This document shows, piece after piece, positions 52,875 through 61,574 of a DNA stretch of 64,000 nucleotides (its first letter is position 1; each line of letters opens with the position of its first letter). A program made the translations under genes and the position numbers. A model generated the notes under the pieces. That model made no database searches. It was not told where the DNA came from and was given only the letters and a program-made list of their open reading frames with translations. The stretch is from Candidatus Schekmanbacteria bacterium (GTDB lineage: Bacteria > CSSED10-310 > JACPHN01). The stretch is taken from assembly GCA_016188575.1 (NCBI GenBank), contig JACPHN010000044.1:1-64000 (forward strand). Reading direction: 5' to 3'.

Positions 52875-53948
52875 ATGATCAACGCTTTGCAGCATATCGC
52901 CATCGGCGTCACCAACCTCGACCACAGCTATCGCTTCTACCGCGACGTGCTCGGTTTTCGCGTGAAACTGGCAGACGCGGCGGTGCGTCTGCCTGAAGTC
53001 GTACTGTCGCGGCCACGGCCGCCTCACCCGGTTCACCTCGAGGCCCGCGTCGTGTTCGCCTTCCATCCGCAGGGTGGCGCCGGGCTGGAGCTCGTGCAGC
53101 TTCTCTCCACACCCCCGCGAATGCCGCCCGAGGCGATTTCCTGGCGGGACCTCGGCATCGTCGAGCTTGGCATCGAGGTGGCCGACTTGCCGCGATTCCA
53201 TCGCTCCTTGACGGCACACGAGTGTGCGGGCATGAGTGCGATCAGCCAGGAAACCGGGCCCGACGGTGTTTCTTACGCGGTGGCTTATCTGCGCGATCCG
53301 GACGGATTGCTCATCCAGTTGGTCGACCGCCGTCACGCTGGCAGCGCCGGTACTCGCGGAATCCACCATCTCGGCATCGCCGTGGCCGATTTGTCGCGCG
53401 CCCGGCGCTTTTACGCAGAATGCCTGGGCTTTGATCGCCCGTCCTGTTGCGGGCCCGTGACGCTCAGAGACCCCGAAGCAGCAAGCGGCGCTTTCCTGGA
53501 GGCCGAGGTATTGTGGCTCGAGAGGTCGCAGCCTTCTCGAAGCAATATTTCCAGCTTCGACCGGGGAATGATCAAGCTCGCATCTGTGGCCAACCATCGG
53601 GGCGTTCATGCCTTTCTTGGGCGGCGTTGGGGCGATATCGGTTTACACGAGGTGGCTCTGGATGTGGCTAACGTTCAGCAAACGCTCGAGGACCTGGCGA
53701 TGCGAGGCGTGGCCACCTACTGGCAAGCGAGCCCGCTGCGCCTCGGCCCTGGTTCTGCGGCGTCCTTTGGGCACGTACAAGATCCCGAAACCAATACCAT
53801 CGAGCTCGTGGCGATTCACCGGCTACTCGGCCTGGCCGCCCGGCTTCCTGGCTCGCTGTTCTTCGGGATCGTCCGGCGCCTGTCCCGGGTTTGGCCTCGT
53901 GAGATTGACGTGAGCCGTTTGCTGGCGTCCAGAATCGAGCTGGATTGA
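52875..53948 (+). CDS. Two-domain VOC (glyoxalase/dioxygenase-like) protein
   Basis: The protein has 357 residues from ATG 52875. Two vicinal-oxygen-chelate modules are visible. Residues 1-150 have ALQHIAIGVTNLDHSYRFYR, FRVKLADAAV and AYLRDPDGLLIQLVD. Residues 160-310 have GIHHLGIAVADLSRARRFYA, ECLGF and HVQDPETNTIELVA. Each has the usual N-terminal histidine and C-terminal glutamate ligand positions in whole or part. The last 45 residues are basic and helical. Family members include glyoxalase I and extradiol dioxygenases; the substrate cannot be inferred. Confidence 0.82.
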   Translation: MINALQHIAIGVTNLDHSYRFYRDVLGFRVKLADAAVRLPEVVLSRPRPPHPVHLEARVVFAFHPQGGAGLELVQLLSTPPRMPPEAISWRDLGIVELGIEVADLPRFHRSLTAHECAGMSAISQETGPDGVSYAVAYLRDPDGLLIQLVDRRHAGSAGTRGIHHLGIAVADLSRARRFYAECLGFDRPSCCGPVTLRDPEAASGAFLEAEVLWLERSQPSRSNISSFDRGMIKLASVANHRGVHAFLGRRWGDIGLHEVALDVANVQQTLEDLAMRGVATYWQASPLRLGPGSAASFGHVQDPETNTIELVAIHRLLGLAARLPGSLFFGIVRRLSRVWPREIDVSRLLASRIELD

Positions 53949-54142
53949 GGCGGCACTCGGCGCCCGCAGCGCCAACGGCGGCGCAGCGATCGAAAGTAAC
54001 CGTCGCGTGGACGCCAACGCCGGCGCGTGGGAACCCCCATGAACCGCGAGCGCGAGATTCCCCCGGCCCGAGTACCGGCTATACTCGTCACTCGTCCAGG
54101 AACGCGGACGAAAAACAAGCTTCGCATGAGAGCTCGGAGACC

Positions 54143-54907
54143 ATGGACGCAACCGTCGTCATGATTGTGCTGTGGGTATTGTTTGCGACGTCCCATGTGG
54201 GAATCGCCGCCTCTCGAATGCGCACCGCGCTGATTGGTCGATTTGGCAAGTTGCCCTACCTGTACGCATACATTGGGCTGGCTCAGGTCCTGTTCGCGAT
54301 TCTGCCCATCTACTACGCGACCCATCGTTTCGCGGGACCGCGCGGTCCTGCTCTCGGCGAGCTGGCCTGGGTGCATCCCATCCTGATCGCATCGATAGTC
54401 TGTGGGCTGCTGCTGATCGTCGGATCTTTCTCACCCAAGCAGTACGTAAGCTCGATGCCCTTCGCGGCGCTCGTGAGACAACCTTATGGGCTCGAACGGA
54501 TCACCCGGCACCCGTTCTTCGTCGGGACCGCGCTCTGGGCCGGCGCGCACGCGCTGCTCTCGACGCGATTGATCGGTACCGTGTTTTTCTCCGGCTTTGT
54601 GTGCCTCGGGCTGCTCGGAACGATCCATCAAGAGCGCAAGCTCATTCGGGAGAAGGGGCCCGAGTACGAGCGGTACCTTCGCAGCACGTCGCTGTTGCCG
54701 CTTGCCGCAGTGCTGGCCGGGAGGCAGTCGATGGAATGGCGAGAGCAACCCTGGATGTTTCTGATGCTCGGCGGTGTCTGTACCTGGCTGCTTCGCACGA
54801 GGCACGAGCACCTGCTCGGTTGGAACGGCGCCGGCTTTGCTCTGTTCTTCTTCGTGGCGACCTCATACTTGACGCTCGAAGTCCTGCGGCGCGAGCAGCA
54901 GGCGTGA
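54143..54907 (+). CDS. NnrU-family membrane protein
   Basis: The protein has 254 residues from ATG 54143. It has about six membrane helices (ATVVMIVLWVLFATSHVGIA, HPILIASIVCGLLLIVGSF, LIGTVFFSGFVCLGLLGTIH, GAGFALFFFVATSYLTL). The NnrU signature GLERITRHPFFVGTALWAGA followed by HALLS, and the later basic ERKLIREKGPEYERYL, are present. NnrU proteins are inner-membrane proteins related to isoprenylcysteine methyltransferase-like enzymes and named from denitrification loci. No nitrogen-oxide genes are nearby, so the role is open. Confidence 0.8.
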   Translation: MDATVVMIVLWVLFATSHVGIAASRMRTALIGRFGKLPYLYAYIGLAQVLFAILPIYYATHRFAGPRGPALGELAWVHPILIASIVCGLLLIVGSFSPKQYVSSMPFAALVRQPYGLERITRHPFFVGTALWAGAHALLSTRLIGTVFFSGFVCLGLLGTIHQERKLIREKGPEYERYLRSTSLLPLAAVLAGRQSMEWREQPWMFLMLGGVCTWLLRTRHEHLLGWNGAGFALFFFVATSYLTLEVLRREQQA

Positions 54908-55051
54908 TCCTCGCACACCAGCACAGCGATGGGCGCGTCGAGGACGTCGCCGAGCTCTTGTGCGCCGACGTGATCAGGGAGAATCCGCCGATCGACAGCT
55001 TCGCCAGCGGCGCGGAAAACCGCAGCGGCGCCCCCGGGCGCGCCGGGGCCT

Positions 55052-55822
55052 CTACCGCAAGAGCTCCAGAACCTCGCCGTGGAGAATGCCGTTGGTGGCG
55101 AAACCGTTGCCACCGTGATGGGTTTCGCGACCGCTCCAGTCCGTGAATCGCCCCCCCGCTTCGGCCAGGATCGGGATCAGCGGCGCGCAATCCCACGGAT
55201 AGAGCGCCGGGTCCACCATCACGTCGGCCCTGCCCGTGGCCACGAGCGCGTAGCCGTAGGCGTCGCCCCAGCCGCGCATCAAGCGCGCGCGTGACGCCAG
55301 CGCCTGGCGCGCCCGCACGGCGGCGGGTCCGGACGCGTCGAAGGTGCGCAGCTCGGTGTAAATGACGGTCGCCTCCTCCAGCCGCGCGGTGGGTGACACG
55401 TGGCAGGAGGCACCGTTCCAGAAGCACCCGCCGCCCTGCGAAGCGGCCACCATTTCGTCGAGGCCCGGAAGAAAGCAGGCGCCGACGACCGGCGCGCCGG
55501 CAACCTCGAGAGCCACCAGAACCGCAAACAACGGCACGCCGCAAATAAAGCACTTCGTGCCGTCGATGGGGTCCAGAACCCAGCGGCGTCCGGACGTCCC
55601 GAGGTGCTCGCCCCCCTCCTCGCCCAGCACCCCGTCCGCGGGAAAGCGCTCGCCGATGCGCTGGCGCAATAGCACTTCGGCTTCGCGGTCCGCCACGGTC
55701 ACCGGCGAGGCGTCCGCCTTCCACTCCGTGCGCACACCGCGCCGAAAGTGCTCCAGCACGAGGCCGCCCGCTTCGCGGGCGATGCGCGCGGCAAAGTCCC
55801 TTTCCAGCTCCCAACTGCTCAC
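55052..55822 (-). CDS. Inositol-monophosphatase-family enzyme, histidinol-phosphatase (HisN) type
   Basis: The protein has 256 residues from ATG 55822. Metal-site motifs are FPADGVLGEEGGEHLG, WVLDPIDGTKCFICGVPLFA and the late PWDCAPLIPILAEAGG. The segment RLMRGWGDAYGYALVATGRA and the ending FTDW/GGNGFATNGILHGEVL match HisN-type histidinol-phosphatases better than inositol monophosphatases. It would release phosphate from histidinol phosphate in histidine synthesis, or from a related sugar phosphate. No other his genes are in view. It is divergent from the P1 peptidase gene across 105 bases. Confidence 0.87.
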   Translation of the reverse strand: MSSWELERDFAARIAREAGGLVLEHFRRGVRTEWKADASPVTVADREAEVLLRQRIGERFPADGVLGEEGGEHLGTSGRRWVLDPIDGTKCFICGVPLFAVLVALEVAGAPVVGACFLPGLDEMVAASQGGGCFWNGASCHVSPTARLEEATVIYTELRTFDASGPAAVRARQALASRARLMRGWGDAYGYALVATGRADVMVDPALYPWDCAPLIPILAEAGGRFTDWSGRETHHGGNGFATNGILHGEVLELLR

Positions 55823-55927
55823 GGGTCACCTCGCAAGATCGCGGAACACCCCGGCCGGGTGCCGAGGCCGTGGCGGCGCGGCCGGGGGTGCCGTAGACCG
55901 CCAGCGCTCACTATACTGGAAGCCGCG

Positions 55928-56947
55928 ATGGAAAACGATACGCTCACGGCGATTGCGGGCATCAAGGTCGGGCATTACACGGACACGGACGGCATCACGG
56001 GCTGCACGGCCATTCTCTGTCCCGGCGGTGCCGTGGCCGGCGTCGATATCCGCGGCACGGCCGCCGGCACGCGGCAGGTGGACGCGCTGAGCCCGTTGCA
56101 CCTGGTCCCCGTGATTCACGGGGTGTGCCTGTCTGGCGGCAGCGCCTACGGGCTCGAAGCCGGTGGCGGCGTCATGCGCTACCTGGAGGACCACGGCGTG
56201 GGGCTCCGCGTTGGTGTCGCGCTGGTGCCGATCGTGCCGACAGCAGTGCTGTTCGATCTCGGCGTGGGCAAGCCCGGCGTGCGGCCGGCGATGAGCGCCG
56301 GCTACAGCGCGGCGGCGGCGGCTACCGCGGCACCGGTCGTGCAAGGATCGGTCGGCGCCGGCACCGGAGCGACCGTGGGCAAGGTGCTCGGAATCGCGCA
56401 CGCCACCAAGGGCGGTGTCGGCTCGGCCGCGGTCGCGCGGGGGGAGCTCGTCGTGGCCGCGCTTGCCGCCGTCAACGCTTATGGCGACGTGGTGCGCGAA
56501 AGTGGGCTACAGGCGCGCATCATTGCAGGTACGCGCGCGACGCCTGCGGGGAGCGAAATGGCCGGCTCGGAGCGCCTGCTGTCGTTGGGCGGTGTTCAGG
56601 CCGGCCCATCATCGCAGCTCGCTTTGCCCGGCCCGACGCCGCCGGTGACGCCGGAGCAGGCGTTTCAGCACACGACCCTGGTGGTTCTGGCGACCAATGC
56701 CTTGTTGACGAAGGCGGAGGCGACCAAGATTGCGCAGCTCGGGCAGGTCGGGGTCGCCCGATCCTTGTCGCCGGCGCACACCCTGTACGACGGCGACGTG
56801 GTGTTTGCGCTGTCGACGGGGACGCTGGCGGCGCCGCTGAACCAGGTGGGAGTGCTCGCGATCGAGGCGGTGTTGGCCGCGGTGGCGCGCGGCGTGGAGC
56901 GCGCTGTGGGCCTCGGTGGGGTGCCGGCGATGGCGGAGCTGCGCTGA
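55928..56947 (+). CDS. P1 (S58, DmpA-like) family peptidase
   Basis: The protein has 339 residues from ATG 55928. It has the N-terminal AIAGIKVGHYTDTDGITGCT, RGTAAGTRQVDALSPLH, and LSGGSAYGLEAGGGVMRYLE. The autoprocessing region around SVGAGTGATVGKVLGIAHAT, then GGVGS, corresponds to the segment before the nucleophile, and the later half has HTTLVVLATNALLTK and FALSTGT. Members are cytoplasmic N-terminal-nucleophile-type aminopeptidases or beta-aminopeptidases that self-cleave. No signal peptide is seen. In-frame starts upstream of 55928 lie in the divergent gene's promoter region. Confidence 0.88.
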   Translation: MENDTLTAIAGIKVGHYTDTDGITGCTAILCPGGAVAGVDIRGTAAGTRQVDALSPLHLVPVIHGVCLSGGSAYGLEAGGGVMRYLEDHGVGLRVGVALVPIVPTAVLFDLGVGKPGVRPAMSAGYSAAAAATAAPVVQGSVGAGTGATVGKVLGIAHATKGGVGSAAVARGELVVAALAAVNAYGDVVRESGLQARIIAGTRATPAGSEMAGSERLLSLGGVQAGPSSQLALPGPTPPVTPEQAFQHTTLVVLATNALLTKAEATKIAQLGQVGVARSLSPAHTLYDGDVVFALSTGTLAAPLNQVGVLAIEAVLAAVARGVERAVGLGGVPAMAELR

Positions 56948-56992
56948 GAGATCGGCCGGGCGCCGCCGGCCGGGCGCGCGTCCCCTCAGGTC

Positions 56993-57292
56993 TCAGTCGC
57001 GGGGCTCTTTTTGTCCGCTCGGGCCTGCCGCATCTTCCAGTGCTTGCAAGTCGCCTTCAGCGATTTTCTCGATGGTCTCCCGGTGCAGCCGCAGGACGAT
57101 CTTCGTGATGAGCTCGGGGAGATCCGCGCGTCCGGCAAACTTGGTGTAGCCGATCTCGCGCTTGAAGCGCACGGCACCGTTGGCGAAGACGGTACACACG
57201 ACCTTCGCGTAGGGATCGCCAAAGTCCTGCGTCTGAACACTATACGTCACGCCCTCTCGGGTGACGAGGTCGTTGAGGCCGCGGATGTCCAT
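56993..57292 (-). CDS. Small protein of unknown function
   Basis: The protein has 99 residues from ATG 57292. It shows a beta-rich first half (REGVTYSVQTQDFGDPYAKV, VCTVFANGAVRFKREIGYTK) and a helical acidic C-terminus (ITKIVLRLHRETIEKIAEGD). The pattern looks like a genuine folded protein, but I do not recognise the family. It is downstream of the tRNA gene on the same strand. A longer in-frame start would run through the tRNA, so it is rejected. Confidence 0.6.
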   Translation of the reverse strand: MDIRGLNDLVTREGVTYSVQTQDFGDPYAKVVCTVFANGAVRFKREIGYTKFAGRADLPELITKIVLRLHRETIEKIAEGDLQALEDAAGPSGQKEPRD

Positions 57293-57350
57293 TGAGCTTA
57301 CTGGTGGGTTGCCATCGAGGCCCCGCAGCGGGCGCCTGGCGGGGCGGGAA

Positions 57351-57423
57351 TGGGCGATACTGGACTTGAACCAGTGACCCCTGCCGTGTGAAGACAGTGC
57401 TCTACCAACTGAGCTAATCGCCC
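57351..57423 (-). tRNA. tRNA-Val (anticodon CAC)
   Basis: On the minus strand the 73 bases fold as a standard cloverleaf. The acceptor GGGCGAT pairs with ATCGCCC. The D arm is GCTCAGTTGGTAGAGC. The anticodon stem CTGTC/GGCAG encloses loop TTCACAC with anticodon CAC. The variable loop GGGTC is followed by the T arm ACTGG-TTCAAGT-CCAGT. The discriminator base is A and the 3' CCA is not encoded. It reads GUG valine codons. Confidence 0.95.
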
Positions 57424-57476
57424 GGCTCTTGCGCCCCTTGTCGGGCGCGCACTCGGGATGCTTACATAGCATCGTC

Positions 57477-58607
57477 TCACGGTTTCAGCAACTGTTCATA
57501 GCCCGCATGCACGCGTGCGGCCGTCGCGCGCCACGAGAAGTGCCGAAGGCGGCGACAACCCGCCCCGGAGAGCTCCTTGCGGAGCACGTCGCGCGCCAGC
57601 ACCTCGGAAAGCACGGACGCCATGGCGGCCGCGGAGTCAGGCGGAAAAAAGGCGGCCGCGTCGCCCGCGACCTCCCGAAACGCCGGGATGGCGCTGGCGC
57701 AAACCGGCGCCCCCATCGCAAAGGCTTCGAGTAGCGGCAGTCCGAAGCCTTCATAGACGCTGGGCAGGACGACGCAGGCACATCCCTGATAGAGTACTGC
57801 GAGAGCGATTCTGTCTACGTATCCAGGAAAGATCGCCGCGCCGTCCAGAGCGCGGGCGGCCGCGCGCACGTCCCGAGCGCCCACGCCATCCGCTCCCGCC
57901 AGTACCACCGCGCCGTCCCATCCGCGCGCGCGCAGCTCCTTGACGGCCTGCAGCAGCCGCACCAGGTTCTTGCGCCGCTCGATCGTGCCCACGTGCAACA
58001 CGTAGCGCTCGGGAAGCCGCAACTGCGCCCGCGTTGCCGCCACCTCGGCAGCAGTCGGCACCGCGATCTCGGGAACGCCGCACGCGGCCACGGCGATGCG
58101 GGATGCGGGCACAGCGAGCCGGTCGCGCAACTCGCCGGCGACGGCCTCCGTGTCGGCGAAGACCAGGTCCGCGCGCGACACCGAGCGGCGAATGCAGTGC
58201 CGCAGGTAGGCGGCGAACCGCCGCGGGAAACAGTCCGGCACCTGGAAGACGGCCAGGTCGTGGATGGTCACGACGGTGCGCACACCCGCTGGAAGCGGGG
58301 GGAGAACGAACGCCGGGGAGTGGAACAGCGCGCACTCCCGGCGCCGCAGCTCGGGTCGCAGGTGCAGCAGCTCCCACAGCTCCGACCACGGGTGTGACTC
58401 CGGGGAGCACGGCGCCGTCAGGTGGCCGGCAGGCGCCTGCAAGCGCCGGTCGCGGCCCAGCAACTCGCGCGTGTGCGCGTTCCCCACGACCAGCACTGCG
58501 GTCCCGGCGATCTCCAGAAGCGCTGTCAGGAGCTCCGCCACGTACGCGGCCACGCCCGTGCCCTGCGGGATGCAGCGCCGCGCGTCAAAGGCGACCAGCG
58601 ACGTCAT
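57477..58607 (-). CDS. Glycosyltransferase family 4
   Basis: The protein has 376 residues from ATG 58607. The N-terminal SLVAFDARRCIPQGTGVAAY is the donor-fold glycine-rich start of this GT4 subgroup. LFHSPAFVLPPL, TVVTIHDLAVFQVPDCFPRR, YVLHVGTIERRKNLVRLLQA and CVVLPSVYEGFGLPLLEAFA (E-x7-E) follow. It overlaps the preceding GT4 gene by 23 bases. The two homologous enzymes probably act in sequence on one glycan. Extending the frame to 58874 would read far into the neighbour and adds no conserved sequence. Confidence 0.88.
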   Translation of the reverse strand: MTSLVAFDARRCIPQGTGVAAYVAELLTALLEIAGTAVLVVGNAHTRELLGRDRRLQAPAGHLTAPCSPESHPWSELWELLHLRPELRRRECALFHSPAFVLPPLPAGVRTVVTIHDLAVFQVPDCFPRRFAAYLRHCIRRSVSRADLVFADTEAVAGELRDRLAVPASRIAVAACGVPEIAVPTAAEVAATRAQLRLPERYVLHVGTIERRKNLVRLLQAVKELRARGWDGAVVLAGADGVGARDVRAAARALDGAAIFPGYVDRIALAVLYQGCACVVLPSVYEGFGLPLLEAFAMGAPVCASAIPAFREVAGDAAAFFPPDSAAAMASVLSEVLARDVLRKELSGAGCRRLRHFSWRATAARVHAGYEQLLKP

Positions 58608-59793
58608 CGGTGTTGCCTGCGAGCGCGGTGCGCGCCGGCCCTGCCCCGGCAGCGATGCTGGCAGCGGCCAGATAGCACGCCCTGGTCCGCGCCGCGAGGT
58701 TGTCCCAAGTAAAACGAGCGGCCACCGCCACGGCTCGCTGCGCCAGACGCTGCCGCTCCGCGCGATCACGCCCGAGCACCTCGAGCGCATCGGCGAGCAT
58801 TGCGCCGTGCAACGCATCGACCACGATGCCAGCCTCCGCGATCCGTGCCGCGATGGCGAGCCCCCGGCTGACAATCACCGGAGTGCCGCACGCCAGCGCC
58901 TCCAGGGGTGGCAGCCCAAAGCCCTCGCTCAGGGATGGGAAGACCAGCGCCACGGCGCCGCGGTACAGAGCGCGCAGGCGCGCATCCGCGACATGGCCGC
59001 AGTGCAACACTCGCCGGCGCAGAGTCGCGCTGGCGGCGATGCGGCCCATGATCGCAGCGTGCTCGGACCCCGCGCGGCCCGCGAGCACCAGCGCGGGGGC
59101 GTCCGGCCATCGCGCCGTCACCGCCTCATAGGCCAGCAGCAGCGTGGCCACGTTCTTGCGCGGCTCGGTGGTGCCCACCCACAGGTAGTAGCCGCCCGGC
59201 ACCACGCCGGAGCTCGCGAGCTCGGCCGCGACGCGCTCCCTCTCATACGGCTCGGCAAAGAACGGATCAGCGGCCTCCTCGATGAGCTGCACGCGGTCCG
59301 GTGAATAGTCGAAGCGGTTCAGAAATTCCGCGCGGGTTTCCGCGCTCACCGCGATCACGTGGTGAACCTGCTCGAGATGGCGCGACAAGGATACTCGCCA
59401 CATCCGCCCTCCGAAAAAGTCGGCGTGCTCGGGACGATTGAAGAAATGGAGATCGTGGACGGTTATCACCTGTGCGGCGTGTCGCGCCGGGAAGATGAAA
59501 TAGTTCGGCGAATGCACCACGTCGAATGGACCGAGCAGCGTCTGGAGCACCGGCTTGCGACCGTACAGCCAGCTCAGGTAGAGCACCTTTGCCGGGAGCG
59601 CGAGGTGGCGATGCGAAAAGTTGGCCGCCTGCGGCAAGAGCCCGGGCGGCATGCGATTGCGCGCGGACGCGGAGAAGAGCCTGTACTCGTTGGCGGTATC
59701 GACGGCGGCGAGGTTGGCAACCAGATTCAGAGTATATCGGGCGATACCGGTGCGCTCGCCCAGCAGCGAGGACACGTCAATAGCGATACGCAC
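58585..59793 (-). CDS. Glycosyltransferase family 4
   Basis: The protein has 402 residues from GTG 59793, with GGGGG 7 bases upstream; TTG 59799 is an alternative. It has RIAIDVSSLLGERTGIARYT, FDVVHSPNYFIFPARHAAQV, ITVHDLHFFNRPEHADFFGG, YYLWVGTTEPRKNVATLLLA and LVFPSLSEGFGLPPLEALAC (E-x7-E). It belongs to the same mannosyl/rhamnosyl-transferase-like subgroup as its downstream neighbour, with which it overlaps. Donor sugar not determined. Confidence 0.88.
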   Translation of the reverse strand: MRIAIDVSSLLGERTGIARYTLNLVANLAAVDTANEYRLFSASARNRMPPGLLPQAANFSHRHLALPAKVLYLSWLYGRKPVLQTLLGPFDVVHSPNYFIFPARHAAQVITVHDLHFFNRPEHADFFGGRMWRVSLSRHLEQVHHVIAVSAETRAEFLNRFDYSPDRVQLIEEAADPFFAEPYERERVAAELASSGVVPGGYYLWVGTTEPRKNVATLLLAYEAVTARWPDAPALVLAGRAGSEHAAIMGRIAASATLRRRVLHCGHVADARLRALYRGAVALVFPSLSEGFGLPPLEALACGTPVIVSRGLAIAARIAEAGIVVDALHGAMLADALEVLGRDRAERQRLAQRAVAVAARFTWDNLAARTRACYLAAASIAAGAGPARTALAGNTDDVAGRL

Positions 59794-59847
59794 AGACAAG
59801 CCCCCAAACGCTGCTACCAGGCGCGAAACGCGAGCACGGTTCGTAGC

Positions 59848-60342
59848 CTAGCTGAAGAGGCTATCAATCTCCTCGTCCGAGATTTCCGAGAACGGCGTGA
59901 CTTCCTTGTGCCGAGGCATCGAGTGGGCCAGGGACTTGGTTTCCAGTTCCTCGAAGATGCGATCGAGCTCCTCCGTCGCCTTTCGGACTCGTAGCCTCAC
60001 CAGACCGAGGCTGCTGCGCTCATCAAAAATTACGACCAGGATCCCGCGCTTGCCCACGATCGAGATGTGCAGGTTGTCGCGCTCACCCTCATGAAAGAGA
60101 TTCGCGAACTCCTTTTCTCCGAGCAGTTGCGCAAGGCCGCCTGTCGCCGCGATGTTGCCGGCCGCCAGCGAGGCCAGCGACGTCGTGTCGATGTCCTGGG
60201 TTTCGCCATGAGAAGCAATGAGCTGACCGCTCTTGTCGACCAGAAATACGATGCGAGCGTTGGCGTCGGCGTGAAGGCGAGCGATCGCAGACGTGATCGC
60301 CCTGTATTCCTCCTCGTAAACGACCATATCCGAACTTGCCAC
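59848..60342 (-). CDS. Roadblock/LC7 (MglB-like) protein
   Basis: The protein has 164 residues from GTG 60342, with AGAGGA 6-7 bases upstream. The roadblock fold is clear: helix EEEYRAITSAIARLHADANA, strand RIVFLVDKSGQLIASHGETQ, the second helix TTSLASLAAGNIAATGGLAQ, then LHISIVGKRGILVVIFDERS. A charged C-terminal tail (KEVTPFSEISDEEIDSLFS) follows. MglB-type proteins are GTPase-activating partners of small Ras-like GTPases (MglA), which set polarity. No GTPase gene is adjacent. The 190-base region upstream (60343-60533) has no gene. Confidence 0.85.
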   Translation of the reverse strand: MASSDMVVYEEEYRAITSAIARLHADANARIVFLVDKSGQLIASHGETQDIDTTSLASLAAGNIAATGGLAQLLGEKEFANLFHEGERDNLHISIVGKRGILVVIFDERSSLGLVRLRVRKATEELDRIFEELETKSLAHSMPRHKEVTPFSEISDEEIDSLFS

Positions 60343-60533
60343 GGTGCTTCCTCTCCACGCTAGCAAACGTGTTGACTAACCGCCGAGCTTATACCGCCGC
60401 GCGGTGGGCTTTGCAAGAGAGCGCAACCGCCTCGCCCGGAGAAATCCCGCCCGGAGCAAACCCGGCCCGAGCAAACCCGCAAGCCAGGAGCGGAGAAGGT
60501 CGAGGGGCGGGAGCGCTGTCGTTGTCCGCGCGC

Positions 60534-61574
60534 CTATTTCGCTTCCGCCGGCTCCTTCATCTCGGAGAGCTCGTCTGGGTGTAGCAACTGCCGCATTATC
60601 GGCGTGGCGAGGATGCCGGGGTTGAGCTCGAGCGCGGCGACGTTCCAGCGCAGGTTGGCGAAGAAGGCGCCGATCAACTGGTCCGTCTGCGGATGAAAGC
60701 GGGCGCGAACGATAGAACGGGCGCTGGCGGCGATCGCGACCGGGATCGGCGTCGGTCCGGCCGTCACCGCGCCGCCGCCAAACCCATAGGCCACGAGCCC
60801 ACCGCGAGCTGCGGTGTCAGGAGAGGACCACGAGCAAACCAGCGTCTGACCGTCGGGGCTGAAGGCGGGAAACAGCTCGTTCTCGGCCAGCGATGTCAAT
60901 TGCCGCGGCTTGCCGCCCGCGGCCGGCATGATCCACAGGTCGATCGAGCTCGCCGCGTCGCTTGCATAGACGATCCACTCGCCGTCCGGCGAGTAGGCGG
61001 GGGAGTAGCTGTTTACGCCTTCCGGGGTCAGTCTGGTCAGCCGATGGGTCGCGAGGTCGAGCTCGAAAACGTGGTGGTGCTCGTTGCGGGCAGAGCTGAA
61101 CGCCAGTCGCCCGCCGTCTGGGGAGAAGGCGGGGTTTTCCCCGCCGAGAAAGGTGGCCTGAGTCGTGGGCACGCGCGGCAGCTCCGAACCGCGAGGCTGC
61201 GCCAGCAGGTCGAGGTCGGCAATGACCACCTGGGGTTCGCCATCAAAGCTCGAGGTGAAAGCGAGGCGTTTTCCGTCCGGAGAGAACACCGGTTCGCCGT
61301 CGTAGGTGGCGTTGTAGGTAACGCGAAGGTCCGGCTCGCGCCCGCTGGCCGCTCGCAACCAGATCTCGGATTTCCAGATCCGTCCGGGGTCATCCGAGCG
61401 AAAGGCGATCCACTTGCCGTCCGGCGACCACGCGGGATCGGCGGCACCGGGAATGAGCAGTAGTGGCGACTGCTGGCGCTTGGCGTTGCGGTCGCGCCCG
61501 CAGCCTTCCGCGCCGAGACCGAGCGGCAAGACGGCGAGCAGCAAGAGCGCCGTGTAGCGCGCGCCGCGGCTCAA
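60534..61574 (-). CDS. TolB-like PD40 beta-propeller protein, exported
   Basis: The protein has 346 residues from ATG 61574. The N-terminal signal (RYTALLLLAVLPLGLGAEGC) ends in a possible but non-canonical lipobox. Five WD40-like PD40 repeats are visible: AWSPDGKWIAF, VFSPDGKRLAF, AFSPDGGRLAF, AYSPDGEWIVY and AFSPDGQTLVC. This forms the TolB-type propeller that binds partner proteins in the periplasm. The start overlaps the stop of the SDR gene by 4 bases (ATGA), so both are in one operon. No Tol-Pal genes are nearby. Confidence 0.85.
   Translation of the reverse strand: MSRGARYTALLLLAVLPLGLGAEGCGRDRNAKRQQSPLLLIPGAADPAWSPDGKWIAFRSDDPGRIWKSEIWLRAASGREPDLRVTYNATYDGEPVFSPDGKRLAFTSSFDGEPQVVIADLDLLAQPRGSELPRVPTTQATFLGGENPAFSPDGGRLAFSSARNEHHHVFELDLATHRLTRLTPEGVNSYSPAYSPDGEWIVYASDAASSIDLWIMPAAGGKPRQLTSLAENELFPAFSPDGQTLVCSWSSPDTAARGGLVAYGFGGGAVTAGPTPIPVAIAASARSIVRARFHPQTDQLIGAFFANLRWNVAALELNPGILATPIMRQLLHPDELSEMKEPAEAK

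Noticed and set aside
57293-57472. Extension of the small unknown protein through the tRNA-Val gene
   Set aside because: A coding frame across a structurally perfect tRNA is not credible, and ATG 57292 begins the folded sequence.
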